Source: an uncultured Sediminibacterium sp. (lineage in GTDB: Bacteria > Bacteroidota > Bacteroidia > Chitinophagales > Chitinophagaceae). Taken from it: DNA of 64,000 bases. The stretch lies in NCBI GenBank assembly GCA_937911175.1, contig CALDSE010000037.1, forward strand, positions 41,461 through 105,460. Reading direction: 5' to 3'. The notes below the pieces were generated by a model that searched no databases, was not told the DNA's origin, and was given only the letters and a program-made list of their open reading frames with translations. The translations under genes and the position numbers were made by a program. Below, piece after piece: positions 20,407 to 29,705 of this stretch (its first letter is position 1; each line of letters begins with the position of its first letter).

Positions 20407-22734
20407 TTAACGCTGCTTAATAAATGTTTTAATTAAAGCAGGTAGTAATATTAAATTGGTGAATGTACTTACAACTAGTGTAAGGGATGTAAGCCATCCT
20501 AAAGCCTTGGTACCTCCAAAATCGCTAAAGCAAAAGATAACAAAACCTGCCACCAACACTAAAGAGGTATAAATAATACTAATCCCAGTGTGTTTAATGG
20601 TTTGAATAAGTGTTGCATGCACATTATTATTTAAACGTGGTAGTTCCTGTTTATAGTTTACTAAAAAACGAATAGTTACATCAATGGCTATACCAAGGGC
20701 CACACTGAATACCAGTACTGTAGAGGGTTTTAAAGAAATACCCACCCATCCCATTAAGCCTGCCGTTATAAGTAAGGGTACAATATTGGGCACTAAAGAA
20801 CACATTAAAATAGGAAAAGAACGGAATAAGAATATCATACAAATGGCAATTAATAAAAATGCCCAAAATATAGATTCACCTAAGCCTCTTACAATAAAAT
20901 TACTGCCTTCTAAAAAGGTGACACTAGATCCTGTAATTTCCACCTTGTATTTACTAGTATCGAAAATAGCCTTTGTTGCACTATCTAGTCTTTGTAAAAA
21001 GAAAGGCAGCTGAGCGCTTCCAATATCTTTCATATTCACACTCACCCTTGATTCTCTTTTAGCTGAATCAATAAATTTAGATAATAACTGCGTGGGGCTT
21101 GTGCCTATTGCAGTACTTGTTTTTTGAGAATCTGTTTTTAAATAAGGGGCCATGAAGGCCATTTCAGTTCCAGTAGGCACCGTATAGGCGTTTGAGTCGC
21201 CATCATAAAAAGCTTGTTTTGCAAACTTAATACCTTCTAATAAACCCAATGGCTTTCCCAACTCAGGTTGTTGTTCTAAATATTGGTGTAGTTCATCAAT
21301 CGCTTCTAAGGGTTTAATAGAGCGCACCAAACCATTTTTTTTCTTAGTATCAATGATTATCTCCAAAGGCATTACCCCACCCGCTTCTTTTTCAAACCAT
21401 TTTAGATCGGTATATAAAGTATCTTTTTTAGGTAAATCATCTACAATAAAGGCTTCTTTCTTTATACGCATCAAACCCATGATAGATACTACCACTAAAA
21501 TACTGGTAATGGCAAATACCCATTTCGTATGCTGAAATGTCCACCTTTCTATTTTAAGCAATACCCTTTCTAAAAATTTGTTTTCTAAATATTTTACGTG
21601 CTTAGTACTAGGCGGCGGTAAATATGTAAGTACAGGGGGTATAAATAATAAACTAATTAAAAACAAGGCCATGATATTTAAACCAGATACCCAACCAAAT
21701 TCTTTTAATAAAGGGCTCTTGGTAAAAGCAAAAACAAAAAAACCAATGGCTGCTGTAATATTACAAAACAAAGTAACAACCCCCATTCTGCCCACCATTT
21801 GCTCAATGGCTTCTTGTTTATGATTGGTTGCTTTATAGGAAGTATGGTACTTATTTAAAAAGTAAATGCAGTTAGGAATACCAATGACCACAATTAATGG
21901 AGGAATAAGTGCAGTAAGTAAAGTAATTTTTTGGCCTAATAAAACCATGGTTCCAAAACTCCAAATTACCCCCATCACAACCACAGACAAGCTAAGTAAG
22001 GTGGCGGAGATAGATCTAAAAAATAAAAACAAAGTAATAGCCGATAATAATAAGGACCCTATTAGAAACCATAGCATTTCTTTTTTAATTCTATCTGCAA
22101 GTATAGTTCTGATATAAGGCAGGCCACTAATATGCACAGCTAATTTTGTTTTAGAAGCAAAACCATCCAACTTAGATTGTAAATTTTTAATAATAGCCGA
22201 CCTAGCGCCACTATTAATTGAATCTGGTAAAAAACTAATAGCCATTATATAAGCATGGCTACTGGGGTTATACATTAAATTTTTATAAAAAGGAAGGCTT
22301 TCTAAAACAGCTCTATCTGCAGCTAAAGCGCTATCAGAAGTATAGGGCGCATTAAAAATTTTATGTGGTAAGAATTTACTCGCAGCACTATCTTTAACAA
22401 TGGTATAGGCATTGGGTACACTCAATACCTCTGTGACGCCGGCTATGGTTTTGATATCTTTTTGCAAGTCGGCTACTTGATTAAATAGGCCTGCTGTGAA
22501 AAATGAATCGGTTTGAAAGCCCACGACCATTGTAGTGCCATCGACACCAAATTTTTTTACAAAATCTTGATAGATAACAAATTTTGGATTGTCTTCAGGA
22601 ATGGCTTTTGTAAACTCATAGCTTAGCTTAACTTGTATTGCAAAATAGCCCATGAACAGGGTGCTCAATGCTAAAAAAGTTAAAGCCGCTACTTTATACT
22701 TTACAATGTTCTTTCCTAATTGAAGCCAAGTCAT
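20407..22734 (-). CDS. RND/MMPL-family transporter
   Basis: 775 aa; two sets of TM segments and large loops, LIPPLIVVIGIPNCIYFLNKY, VFSVALGIAIDVTIRFLVNY. Confidence 0.9.
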   Translation of the reverse strand: MTWLQLGKNIVKYKVAALTFLALSTLFMGYFAIQVKLSYEFTKAIPEDNPKFVIYQDFVKKFGVDGTTMVVGFQTDSFFTAGLFNQVADLQKDIKTIAGVTEVLSVPNAYTIVKDSAASKFLPHKIFNAPYTSDSALAADRAVLESLPFYKNLMYNPSSHAYIMAISFLPDSINSGARSAIIKNLQSKLDGFASKTKLAVHISGLPYIRTILADRIKKEMLWFLIGSLLLSAITLFLFFRSISATLLSLSVVVMGVIWSFGTMVLLGQKITLLTALIPPLIVVIGIPNCIYFLNKYHTSYKATNHKQEAIEQMVGRMGVVTLFCNITAAIGFFVFAFTKSPLLKEFGWVSGLNIMALFLISLLFIPPVLTYLPPPSTKHVKYLENKFLERVLLKIERWTFQHTKWVFAITSILVVVSIMGLMRIKKEAFIVDDLPKKDTLYTDLKWFEKEAGGVMPLEIIIDTKKKNGLVRSIKPLEAIDELHQYLEQQPELGKPLGLLEGIKFAKQAFYDGDSNAYTVPTGTEMAFMAPYLKTDSQKTSTAIGTSPTQLLSKFIDSAKRESRVSVNMKDIGSAQLPFFLQRLDSATKAIFDTSKYKVEITGSSVTFLEGSNFIVRGLGESIFWAFLLIAICMIFLFRSFPILMCSLVPNIVPLLITAGLMGWVGISLKPSTVLVFSVALGIAIDVTIRFLVNYKQELPRLNNNVHATLIQTIKHTGISIIYTSLVLVAGFVIFCFSDFGGTKALGWLTSLTLVVSTFTNLILLPALIKTFIKQR

Positions 22735-22750
22735 AGTCTATAATTTAAAA

Positions 22751-23389
22751 TTAGTTCACCCATAAAAACGCTGCTAATTGCGTGCTAAGTCCAATGACAA
22801 AACCCACTACTAGCTCTTTATTCGTGTGATCACTTACTATCATTCTGGCGCTCCATACGATGGCAGCTATTGCAACAGATGCCACTACCCATGGTAAATT
22901 ATTAATAGGATAAGTAAAGCTTACGAGTACGACCGCCGTTAATAAACCACTTACTCCCATTGTATGCAAACTCACTTTTATAAAATGATTTGCCGTAAGC
23001 CCAATGGCGCTAGCAATAAAAATACCAAAGTAAAAATATTTTAAAGCCAAAGGTTGGTCTGCAAAGTTTCTACTTAAATAATACATCCACCAATAAAAAA
23101 ACATCACGATCACATAAGGGATAATTCTATCTTTCTGTGTTTTTAAGAATATACTATCACTAAATTTTAATCTCCATAATAAAAAAACAGCAAAGGCTGG
23201 GAAAAAAGCGGTTAACCAAAAAACACTAAATAATTTTAATTTCAATTGCCAGTCGGTAATACTAGCAAATTCAAAAGGCACAACTTGCATTAAATAAAGA
23301 AAAAAATAAGTAGGAATAAATAAGGGGTGTAATACATAAGACACTAGATGAGCTAATAATTTTAAGAACTTCGGTGATTGATTTTCCAT
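22751..23389 (-). CDS. Integral membrane protein, possibly degenerate PAP2-like
   Basis: 212 aa multi-TM; C-terminal SARMIVSDHTNKELVVGFVIG resembles a PAP2 C-terminal motif. Confidence 0.6.
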   Translation of the reverse strand: MENQSPKFLKLLAHLVSYVLHPLFIPTYFFLYLMQVVPFEFASITDWQLKLKLFSVFWLTAFFPAFAVFLLWRLKFSDSIFLKTQKDRIIPYVIVMFFYWWMYYLSRNFADQPLALKYFYFGIFIASAIGLTANHFIKVSLHTMGVSGLLTAVVLVSFTYPINNLPWVVASVAIAAIVWSARMIVSDHTNKELVVGFVIGLSTQLAAFLWVN

Positions 23390-23404
23390 TAGTCGTTTTT
23401 TTTA

Positions 23405-24940
23405 CTACAATTCTTTGCGCAATCGAGCAACGGGTACATTTAATTGTTCTCTATATTTAGCAACGGTTCTTCTAGCAATATTATAGCCTTTTTCTTGCAA
23501 CTGCTCTGTTAACTCGTCATCACTAAAAGGCTTATGCTTGTCTTCCGATTCTAATAGTTCTTCTAAGATGGCTTTTACTTCCTTAGTACTTACTTCCTCT
23601 CCAGAATCGGTGGTTAAAGACTCACTGAAAAAATATTTTAATAAGAAAGTACCAAACTCCGTTTGAACATACTTGCTATTGGCCACCCTACTTACGGTTG
23701 AAACATCTAAAGAAGTTTTTTCTGCTATGTCTTTTAAAATCATGGGCTTTAACTTAGTAGTATCGCCCGTCATAAAGAATGCTTCCTGATGCACCAATAT
23801 AGATTTCATGGTGTGCAATAAGGTTTGCTGTCTTTGTTGAATCATTTCAATAAACCATTTAGCCGAATCAATTTTTTGTTTGATAAAAAATACAGCTTCC
23901 TTCTGCGATTTATCTTGCTTATTACTGCGTTCGTATTCTTTTAGCATTAATTTATAGTCATCGCTAATAACCAAGGGTGGTGCATTGCGACTATTTAAGG
24001 TTAATTCTAAATGGCCATTATTAATAAGCACGGTAAAATCTGGAATAATGTATTTATCGGCCTCGCTCATATGCCCAGTCTCAGCCCCTGGCTTAGGATT
24101 CAGAGAAATTATTTGATGAAGTACCTCTTTTATTTGAGACTCTTCTAAATGCAAGCTCTTCTGTATTTTATCATAGTGCTTGCGTGTAAATTCTTCAAAA
24201 TGTTTTTCTATGACTATAATAGCTAGTTTTCTTATTTCATCTGAAGCCGGGTCTTGCAAGGCTTCTTCTCTTAGCTCGGCTTGCTTTCTTCTTAATTGAA
24301 TCAATAAACATTCTTGTAAGTTTCTTGCGCCAATACCCGGTGGATCAAACTGTTGCACTTTCAATAACAAGGCTTCAATTTCTTTTTCTTCTACCCACAT
24401 ACTTTGTTTAAAGGCTAAATCATCGGCAATAGATTGTAAGGCTCTTCTCAAATAACCATCATCATCTAAACTCCCCACAATTTGTTCTGCAATTTTATAT
24501 TCATGGTCGGCCAAATCCAACATACTCAATTGATCCATTAATAATTCATGTAAGCTTTGTTCTGCTCTAATGGGAATGACTTTGTCATTATCTAGCTCTG
24601 GATAATAATCGTCCTTGGTTTTATAATCAGCTACATCTCCTTCATCGTCAAAACTATAATCACTTAATTCTTCATTGCTCATTTCAAATTCATCTACCGG
24701 AATCGCTTCCTCTTCTTCTAAACTACCTTGCAATAAATCATCGGGCATTTCTTCTACCGACTTTTCCATATCTCCTTCCAATAAATCGGCATTCATTTCT
24801 AAGGCTGGATTTTCTTCCAACTCTTCTTTTACTCTTTGTTCTATTTGGGCAGTAGGAATTTGCAACAACTTCATCAGTTGTATTTGCTGTGGTGACAATC
24901 TTTGTAATTGTCTTTGCTGCAAGGATTGGCCTAATGACAT
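23405..24940 (-). CDS. rpoN: RNA polymerase sigma-54 factor
   Basis: MSLGQSLQQRQLQRLSPQQIQLMKLLQIP, FDPPGIGARNLQECL, KDIAEKTSLDVSTVSRVANSKYVQTEFG, RPN-box variant ARRTVAKYREQLNVPVARLRK. Confidence 0.96.
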   Translation of the reverse strand: MSLGQSLQQRQLQRLSPQQIQLMKLLQIPTAQIEQRVKEELEENPALEMNADLLEGDMEKSVEEMPDDLLQGSLEEEEAIPVDEFEMSNEELSDYSFDDEGDVADYKTKDDYYPELDNDKVIPIRAEQSLHELLMDQLSMLDLADHEYKIAEQIVGSLDDDGYLRRALQSIADDLAFKQSMWVEEKEIEALLLKVQQFDPPGIGARNLQECLLIQLRRKQAELREEALQDPASDEIRKLAIIVIEKHFEEFTRKHYDKIQKSLHLEESQIKEVLHQIISLNPKPGAETGHMSEADKYIIPDFTVLINNGHLELTLNSRNAPPLVISDDYKLMLKEYERSNKQDKSQKEAVFFIKQKIDSAKWFIEMIQQRQQTLLHTMKSILVHQEAFFMTGDTTKLKPMILKDIAEKTSLDVSTVSRVANSKYVQTEFGTFLLKYFFSESLTTDSGEEVSTKEVKAILEELLESEDKHKPFSDDELTEQLQEKGYNIARRTVAKYREQLNVPVARLRKEL

Positions 24941-24950
24941 AATCGCTGCT

Positions 24951-26150
24951 TTAAGAAATTGCCTTTTCTATCACCTTTAAAAATGTAGCTCCTTTTTCAT
25001 GCACTTGGGCTTCTGTCCAAGTTAAACTAATGGCTGTGGAAATGGCCCTACTCATAATGGCATCGCTTTTTTCAAATGTTTTTGTACTTAATGCAGCTAG
25101 TGCTTTTTGCTGAGGCTCATTTAAGGCAGACAAGCTTTGTACATTTTTAAGATGCGCCCACTTTTTAATATAATGCCAGTTGTTAGCATACCAATAAAAA
25201 TTACCTGCTAATATATTGGCTTGCTTCATTGCCTCTATTACTTTTTCAGTGGCTTGCTGTGATGGTAAAAACCAAGTTAAAAAACTTCCACTATCTCCTG
25301 CAGGGTCCGGCACCGTTCTAAATACAATGCCTGGCACTTTTTCCATATAAGATTTTAAAATTTGATTGTTCCTTTTTTGTATCGTTAAAAACTGATCTAA
25401 TTTTCTTATTTGTGCAAGACCAACGGCTGCATGCAATTCACTAATTCTAAAATTATACCCTAAAAATGGATGTAAATCGGCTCCTCTATCCACACCTGCA
25501 TGATCATGTCCATGATCGGTGTAGGCATCTGCCTTGGTATACACTTCTTTACTATTCGTCATCACCACACCACCTTCGCCACAAGTAATTGTTTTTACAA
25601 AGTCAAAAGAAAAAGTACCTGCATGACCAATACTACCTAATGGTTTTCCTTTATAAGTGCCTCCGATACTTTGACAAGCATCTTCCAATAATATTAAATT
25701 ATGTTTATCGCAGATAGCCTTTAAGGCATCTAAATCGGCCATAGATCCGCACATGTGCACGGGCATGATACATTTTGTTTTAGGGGTAATGGCTGCTTCC
25801 ACTGCCGCCGGGTCTAAGGTAAGTGAGCTATCAATATCCACTAAAATGGGCACAGCCCCCACACTTAAAATGGCTTCAAAACTTGCTACAAAAGTAAAGG
25901 CAGGCATAATTACTTCGTCACCCACTCCAACGCCTAAGGCAACCATGGCGGTGGTTAAAGCACCGGTACCACTAGAGGTTAATTGTGCATATTGAGTTTC
26001 GAAACGGCTACAAATAGCCTGTTCTAGCTCTTTTGATTTCCACATCCCATTTCTAGCGCCATCAAAACCATAACGCATTAGAATGCCGGTCTCTAAGACC
26101 TCATTCACTTCTTTTTTTTCTTCTGCTCCAAACATTTCAAAACCTGGCAT
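24951..26150 (-). CDS. DegT/DnrJ/EryC1/StrS-family PLP aminotransferase
   Basis: GVGDEVIMPAFTFVASFEAIL, LLEDACQSIGGTYKGKPLGSIGHAGTFSFDFVKTITCGEGGVV, LGYNFRISELHAAVGLAQ. Confidence 0.93.
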   Translation of the reverse strand: MPGFEMFGAEEKKEVNEVLETGILMRYGFDGARNGMWKSKELEQAICSRFETQYAQLTSSGTGALTTAMVALGVGVGDEVIMPAFTFVASFEAILSVGAVPILVDIDSSLTLDPAAVEAAITPKTKCIMPVHMCGSMADLDALKAICDKHNLILLEDACQSIGGTYKGKPLGSIGHAGTFSFDFVKTITCGEGGVVMTNSKEVYTKADAYTDHGHDHAGVDRGADLHPFLGYNFRISELHAAVGLAQIRKLDQFLTIQKRNNQILKSYMEKVPGIVFRTVPDPAGDSGSFLTWFLPSQQATEKVIEAMKQANILAGNFYWYANNWHYIKKWAHLKNVQSLSALNEPQQKALAALSTKTFEKSDAIMSRAISTAISLTWTEAQVHEKGATFLKVIEKAIS

Positions 26151-26172
26151 ACCCTTTCGTTTTATTGATAAA

Positions 26173-26180
26173 CAAAGGTA
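26173..26180 (-). promoter_or_regulatory. Bacteroidota-type -7 box (TACCTTTG) for the DegT/rpoN unit
   Basis: Minus-strand TACCTTTG, about 23 nt upstream of the DegT start. Confidence 0.5.
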
Positions 26181-26245
26181 GTTTAAAAAACGAAAATTGG
26201 GTGTTTTTCAGTAATTTGCGCCCGTAAAAAAACTACACCGAATTT

Positions 26246-26662
26246 ATGGAATACAGCAAACTAATCGCCGTTTCTGGCCTATCAGGATTATTTGAATTAT
26301 TGACCAGCAAAAGCGATGGCGCGATAGCTAAATCACTAGAAAATGATACCACTCAATTCATTAGCTCTAGGGCTCACCAGTTCTCTCATTTAGAGAGCAT
26401 TGAGGTATTTACCACCCGCGAAAACGTATTTTTAGCGGAAGTATTTATAGCCATGGGTAAATCTAAAGAGGCCTTACCCAATGAAAAAGAAGCAAAATCG
26501 GTAGAAGCCTACTTTAAAAAGACTTACCCTAACATGGACTTTACAAGAGTGTATGCTAGCGATATGAAAAAAATGATAAAATGGTTTGCGCAACTGCAAA
26601 AGCATAAAGTAGAACCTACTTTACCTGAGGCGGACGAGGAAGAAGAAGAGCAAAAGGCATAA
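26246..26662 (+). CDS. Small DUF-type protein conserved in Bacteroidota (DUF5606-like)
   Basis: 138 aa, MEYSKLIAVSGLSGLFELLTSKSDGAIAKSLEND; acidic tail. Family name recalled, not searched. Confidence 0.65.
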   Translation: MEYSKLIAVSGLSGLFELLTSKSDGAIAKSLENDTTQFISSRAHQFSHLESIEVFTTRENVFLAEVFIAMGKSKEALPNEKEAKSVEAYFKKTYPNMDFTRVYASDMKKMIKWFAQLQKHKVEPTLPEADEEEEEQKA

Positions 26663-26671
26663 GCCTTTTGC
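26650..26671 (+). terminator. Hairpin GCAAAAGGC-ataa-GCCTTTTGC; the gene's TAA stop lies in the loop
   Basis: Perfect 9-bp arms; the stop TAA is 26660-26662. Confidence 0.6.
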
Positions 26672-26678
26672 GATAAGA

Positions 26679-26700
26679 AGAAAAGGCATAGGCCTTTTCT
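26679..26700 (+). terminator. Second near-identical hairpin AGAAAAGGC-atag-GCCTTTTCT
   Basis: Perfect 9-bp arms; shares the AAAAGGCATA(A/G)GCCTTTT core with the hairpin at 26650-26671. Confidence 0.6.
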
Positions 26701-26745
26701 GATGCATGAGTCACACTCCCCTAAAAGACCCCCACTAACTTATAT

Positions 26746-26780
26746 AAAAAACTTACCTAACCTAGGGTAAGTTTTTTTTT
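26746..26780 (+). terminator. Rho-independent terminator
   Basis: AAAAAACTTACC-taacctag-GGTAAGTTTTTTTTT: 12-bp stem followed by a T run. Confidence 0.88.
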
Positions 26781-26836
26781 ATCCTTAAATTGCAATACCA
26801 TCAATTGTTATAAATAGCGATTGAAAAAAAATACAC

Positions 26837-29701
26837 ATGAAAAAAATACTGCTCATTATTACGCTTTGCTTATTTTTTATTGCACAGGGCTTTGCACAAA
26901 GCAAGGATGAAAAAAAATGGATTAGAAATCAATTCAAGCAATTGTCATTAGACGAGAAGATTGCTCAATTAATGATTATTAGAGCGCATAGTAATTGGGA
27001 TACTAAAAAATTAGACACCCTTTCAGCGCTGATAAAAAAATACAATGTAGGTGGTTTATGTTTTTTTCAAGGAGGTCCAGTGAGAGAAGCCATGCAAACA
27101 AACTATTATCAATCTATTGCTAAAACACCGCTACTTATTACCATGGACGCAGAATGGGGTGTGGGTATGCGGCTAGACAGTGTTGAAATGTTCCCAAGAC
27201 AACTTTCTTTAGGTGCCATTTCTTCTGATCATTTAGTGTATCAAATGGGAGCCGCTGTAGCAGCTCAATGTAAAAGATTAGGTATACAAGTAAATTATGC
27301 ACCCGATGTAGATATCAATAATAATCCAAGCAACCCCGTTATTAATGAAAGAAGTTTTGGTCAAAATAAACAAAGAGTCATTCAACATGGTATTGCCTTT
27401 ATGAAGGGCTTGCAAGACAATGGTATAATGGCCACTGCTAAACATTTTCCAGGACATGGAGACGTATCGGTAGATTCTCATGTAGATATTCCTGTGATTA
27501 ATAAAAGCATGGAACAGCTAACAGAAATGGAACTAGCTCCTTTCAAAGCCTTGATTGATGCAGGTATTGAATCGGTGATGGTAGGGCATTTATCGGTACC
27601 TGCTATTGACAACAGACCTAAGTACGCTACTTCTTTATCTTCAAAAGCCATTCATGATTTACTAAAAAGAGATTTAGGCTTTAAAGGCATTGCAGTAACA
27701 GATGCTTTAGATATGCAAGCCATTGGTAATTATTTTCCTAAAGGAGAAGCCAATGTGCAAGCCCTACTTGCTGGCAATGATATGCTTTGTTTACCTGGTG
27801 ATATTGGAGCCTCTATTGAAAAAATAAAATTAGCCATTAAAGAAAGGCGCATTACTAAAAAAGATATTTACCGAAGAGTTAAAAAAGTATTAGCGGCAAA
27901 ATATAAATATGGTTTAAATAATTTTCAACCTATTGATACTACGAATATCATTGCAGATTTAAATAAATCGGTAGGAGCCATTAAATCTCAAATGGCTGCA
28001 CAGTCACTTAGTTTTGTAAAACCTAGCGCAGGGAATAGTATGGGGCTTCAAAAAAAGACAGCCTATATTGCCTTAAATCTTGCGAAACCGAATTTGCTTA
28101 CGCAAGCACTTACAGAAAAATACGGTTTTCAAATATTTTACATCAATGCTAAAGATAGCAGCGCCCTTGAAACAGTCAAAAAATCATTAACTCAATTTGA
28201 TCAAGTTATTGTGGGTTTACATAATTATAATCGTAAGCCTGCTAATCATTTTGAAATACCAAGTCAAATGATTCAATTTTTAAATGAAGCACATCCTGCC
28301 AATTGGTTTCATTTAATTTTTGGTAATCCTTATGCAGTAGGTGAATTTAGTAAAATACAAAATATCTTATTTGCCTACGAAGACAATGCCTTTACACAAG
28401 AAGCTGCACTTCATTGGATCGAAGGTAAAATACAAGCTACAGGCGAGCTTCCCGTTACAGTCAGCGAGGACTTACCCTATGGTACAGGAAGTCATCCCTT
28501 GGAATCTAGTACAAGTATCATAGCACCCACTGCGCCAAATTTATCTTTTATTGACGAGATGGTGCAAGAGGCCATTGATAAAAAAGCCATACCCGGTTGT
28601 CAAATATTAGTGGCAAAAAATAATAAAATTATTTTCAATAAAGCCTATGGTTATACTGCAGGTGAAGGCTCTGCACCTGTTAGCTTAGACACTTATTACG
28701 ATTTAGCTTCAGTGACTAAAATAACTGCAACTACCGTATCTATTATGAAACTAGTAGAGCAAGGAAAAGTAGATATCAATAAAACTATTGGCGACTATTT
28801 ACCCTGGGTACTAGGCAATGCTAAAGCTTCTATAACTTTAAAAGACTTACTACTGCATCAAGCAGGCCTATACCCTTATATCAAATTTTATGAAGCATTA
28901 TTAAGCCCCACAGGGGAATACCTCGATGGGCTCATTACAAAAATACCTGACAATAGCCATCATAAAATGATCACCCCCACTAAATATTTATTAGATAACT
29001 GGGAAGACAGTATTAAAAATAAAATTTTAAGAAGCCCCGTGACTAAGCCTGGTATATATGTATATAGTGATAACGATTTTATTTTCTTAGGGCTGATTGT
29101 AGAAAAAGTAACGGGAATGAGTTTGCAAGATTATGCGACGCAACAATTTTATGCACCTTTAGAAATGCAGTCTACCGGATTTTTACCTTTAACAAAAACA
29201 ACCTTAAATAATATTGCAGCCTCTGAAGTCGATAATTATTACCGTCATGAATTAATTCAAGGCGCGGTGCATGATGAAGGCGCCTCTGTCATGGGAGGCA
29301 TTGCAGGTCATGCAGGTTTATTTAGCAACGCAAGCGATTTAGCTAAATTATATCTCATGCTCTTAAATAAAGGTTCTTGGAATGGAAAAAATTATTTCAA
29401 TCAAAGTACAGTTGATTTATTTACTGCTTATAATACAGATAATAGTCGTCGTGGTTTAGGATTTGATAAACCCGAAAAAAATAATGCAACTGCTGCAGAT
29501 CCCTATCCTTGTTTAAGCGCCTCCCCTAGCACTTTTGGTCATACAGGTTTTACAGGCACTTGTGTATGGGCCGATCCTGAAAAAGAATTATTATTTATTT
29601 TTCTATCCAATAGAGTGTATCCTACTAGAGACAATAAAGCTTTTAGCGAGTCTAATATAAGAGCTAAAATTCAAGATGCCCTTTATGCCTCACTTAACTA
29701 A
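26837..29701 (+). CDS. Bifunctional GH3 (NagZ-like) / class C beta-lactamase-like serine hydrolase, secreted
   Basis: Signal peptide; GH3 KHFPGHGDVSVDSHVDIPVI and DALDMQAI; C-terminal LASVTKITATTVSIMKLVEQGKVDI (SxxK) and YSDNDFIFLG. Confidence 0.93.
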   Translation: MKKILLIITLCLFFIAQGFAQSKDEKKWIRNQFKQLSLDEKIAQLMIIRAHSNWDTKKLDTLSALIKKYNVGGLCFFQGGPVREAMQTNYYQSIAKTPLLITMDAEWGVGMRLDSVEMFPRQLSLGAISSDHLVYQMGAAVAAQCKRLGIQVNYAPDVDINNNPSNPVINERSFGQNKQRVIQHGIAFMKGLQDNGIMATAKHFPGHGDVSVDSHVDIPVINKSMEQLTEMELAPFKALIDAGIESVMVGHLSVPAIDNRPKYATSLSSKAIHDLLKRDLGFKGIAVTDALDMQAIGNYFPKGEANVQALLAGNDMLCLPGDIGASIEKIKLAIKERRITKKDIYRRVKKVLAAKYKYGLNNFQPIDTTNIIADLNKSVGAIKSQMAAQSLSFVKPSAGNSMGLQKKTAYIALNLAKPNLLTQALTEKYGFQIFYINAKDSSALETVKKSLTQFDQVIVGLHNYNRKPANHFEIPSQMIQFLNEAHPANWFHLIFGNPYAVGEFSKIQNILFAYEDNAFTQEAALHWIEGKIQATGELPVTVSEDLPYGTGSHPLESSTSIIAPTAPNLSFIDEMVQEAIDKKAIPGCQILVAKNNKIIFNKAYGYTAGEGSAPVSLDTYYDLASVTKITATTVSIMKLVEQGKVDINKTIGDYLPWVLGNAKASITLKDLLLHQAGLYPYIKFYEALLSPTGEYLDGLITKIPDNSHHKMITPTKYLLDNWEDSIKNKILRSPVTKPGIYVYSDNDFIFLGLIVEKVTGMSLQDYATQQFYAPLEMQSTGFLPLTKTTLNNIAASEVDNYYRHELIQGAVHDEGASVMGGIAGHAGLFSNASDLAKLYLMLLNKGSWNGKNYFNQSTVDLFTAYNTDNSRRGLGFDKPEKNNATAADPYPCLSASPSTFGHTGFTGTCVWADPEKELLFIFLSNRVYPTRDNKAFSESNIRAKIQDALYASLN

Positions 29702-29705
29702 AAAC

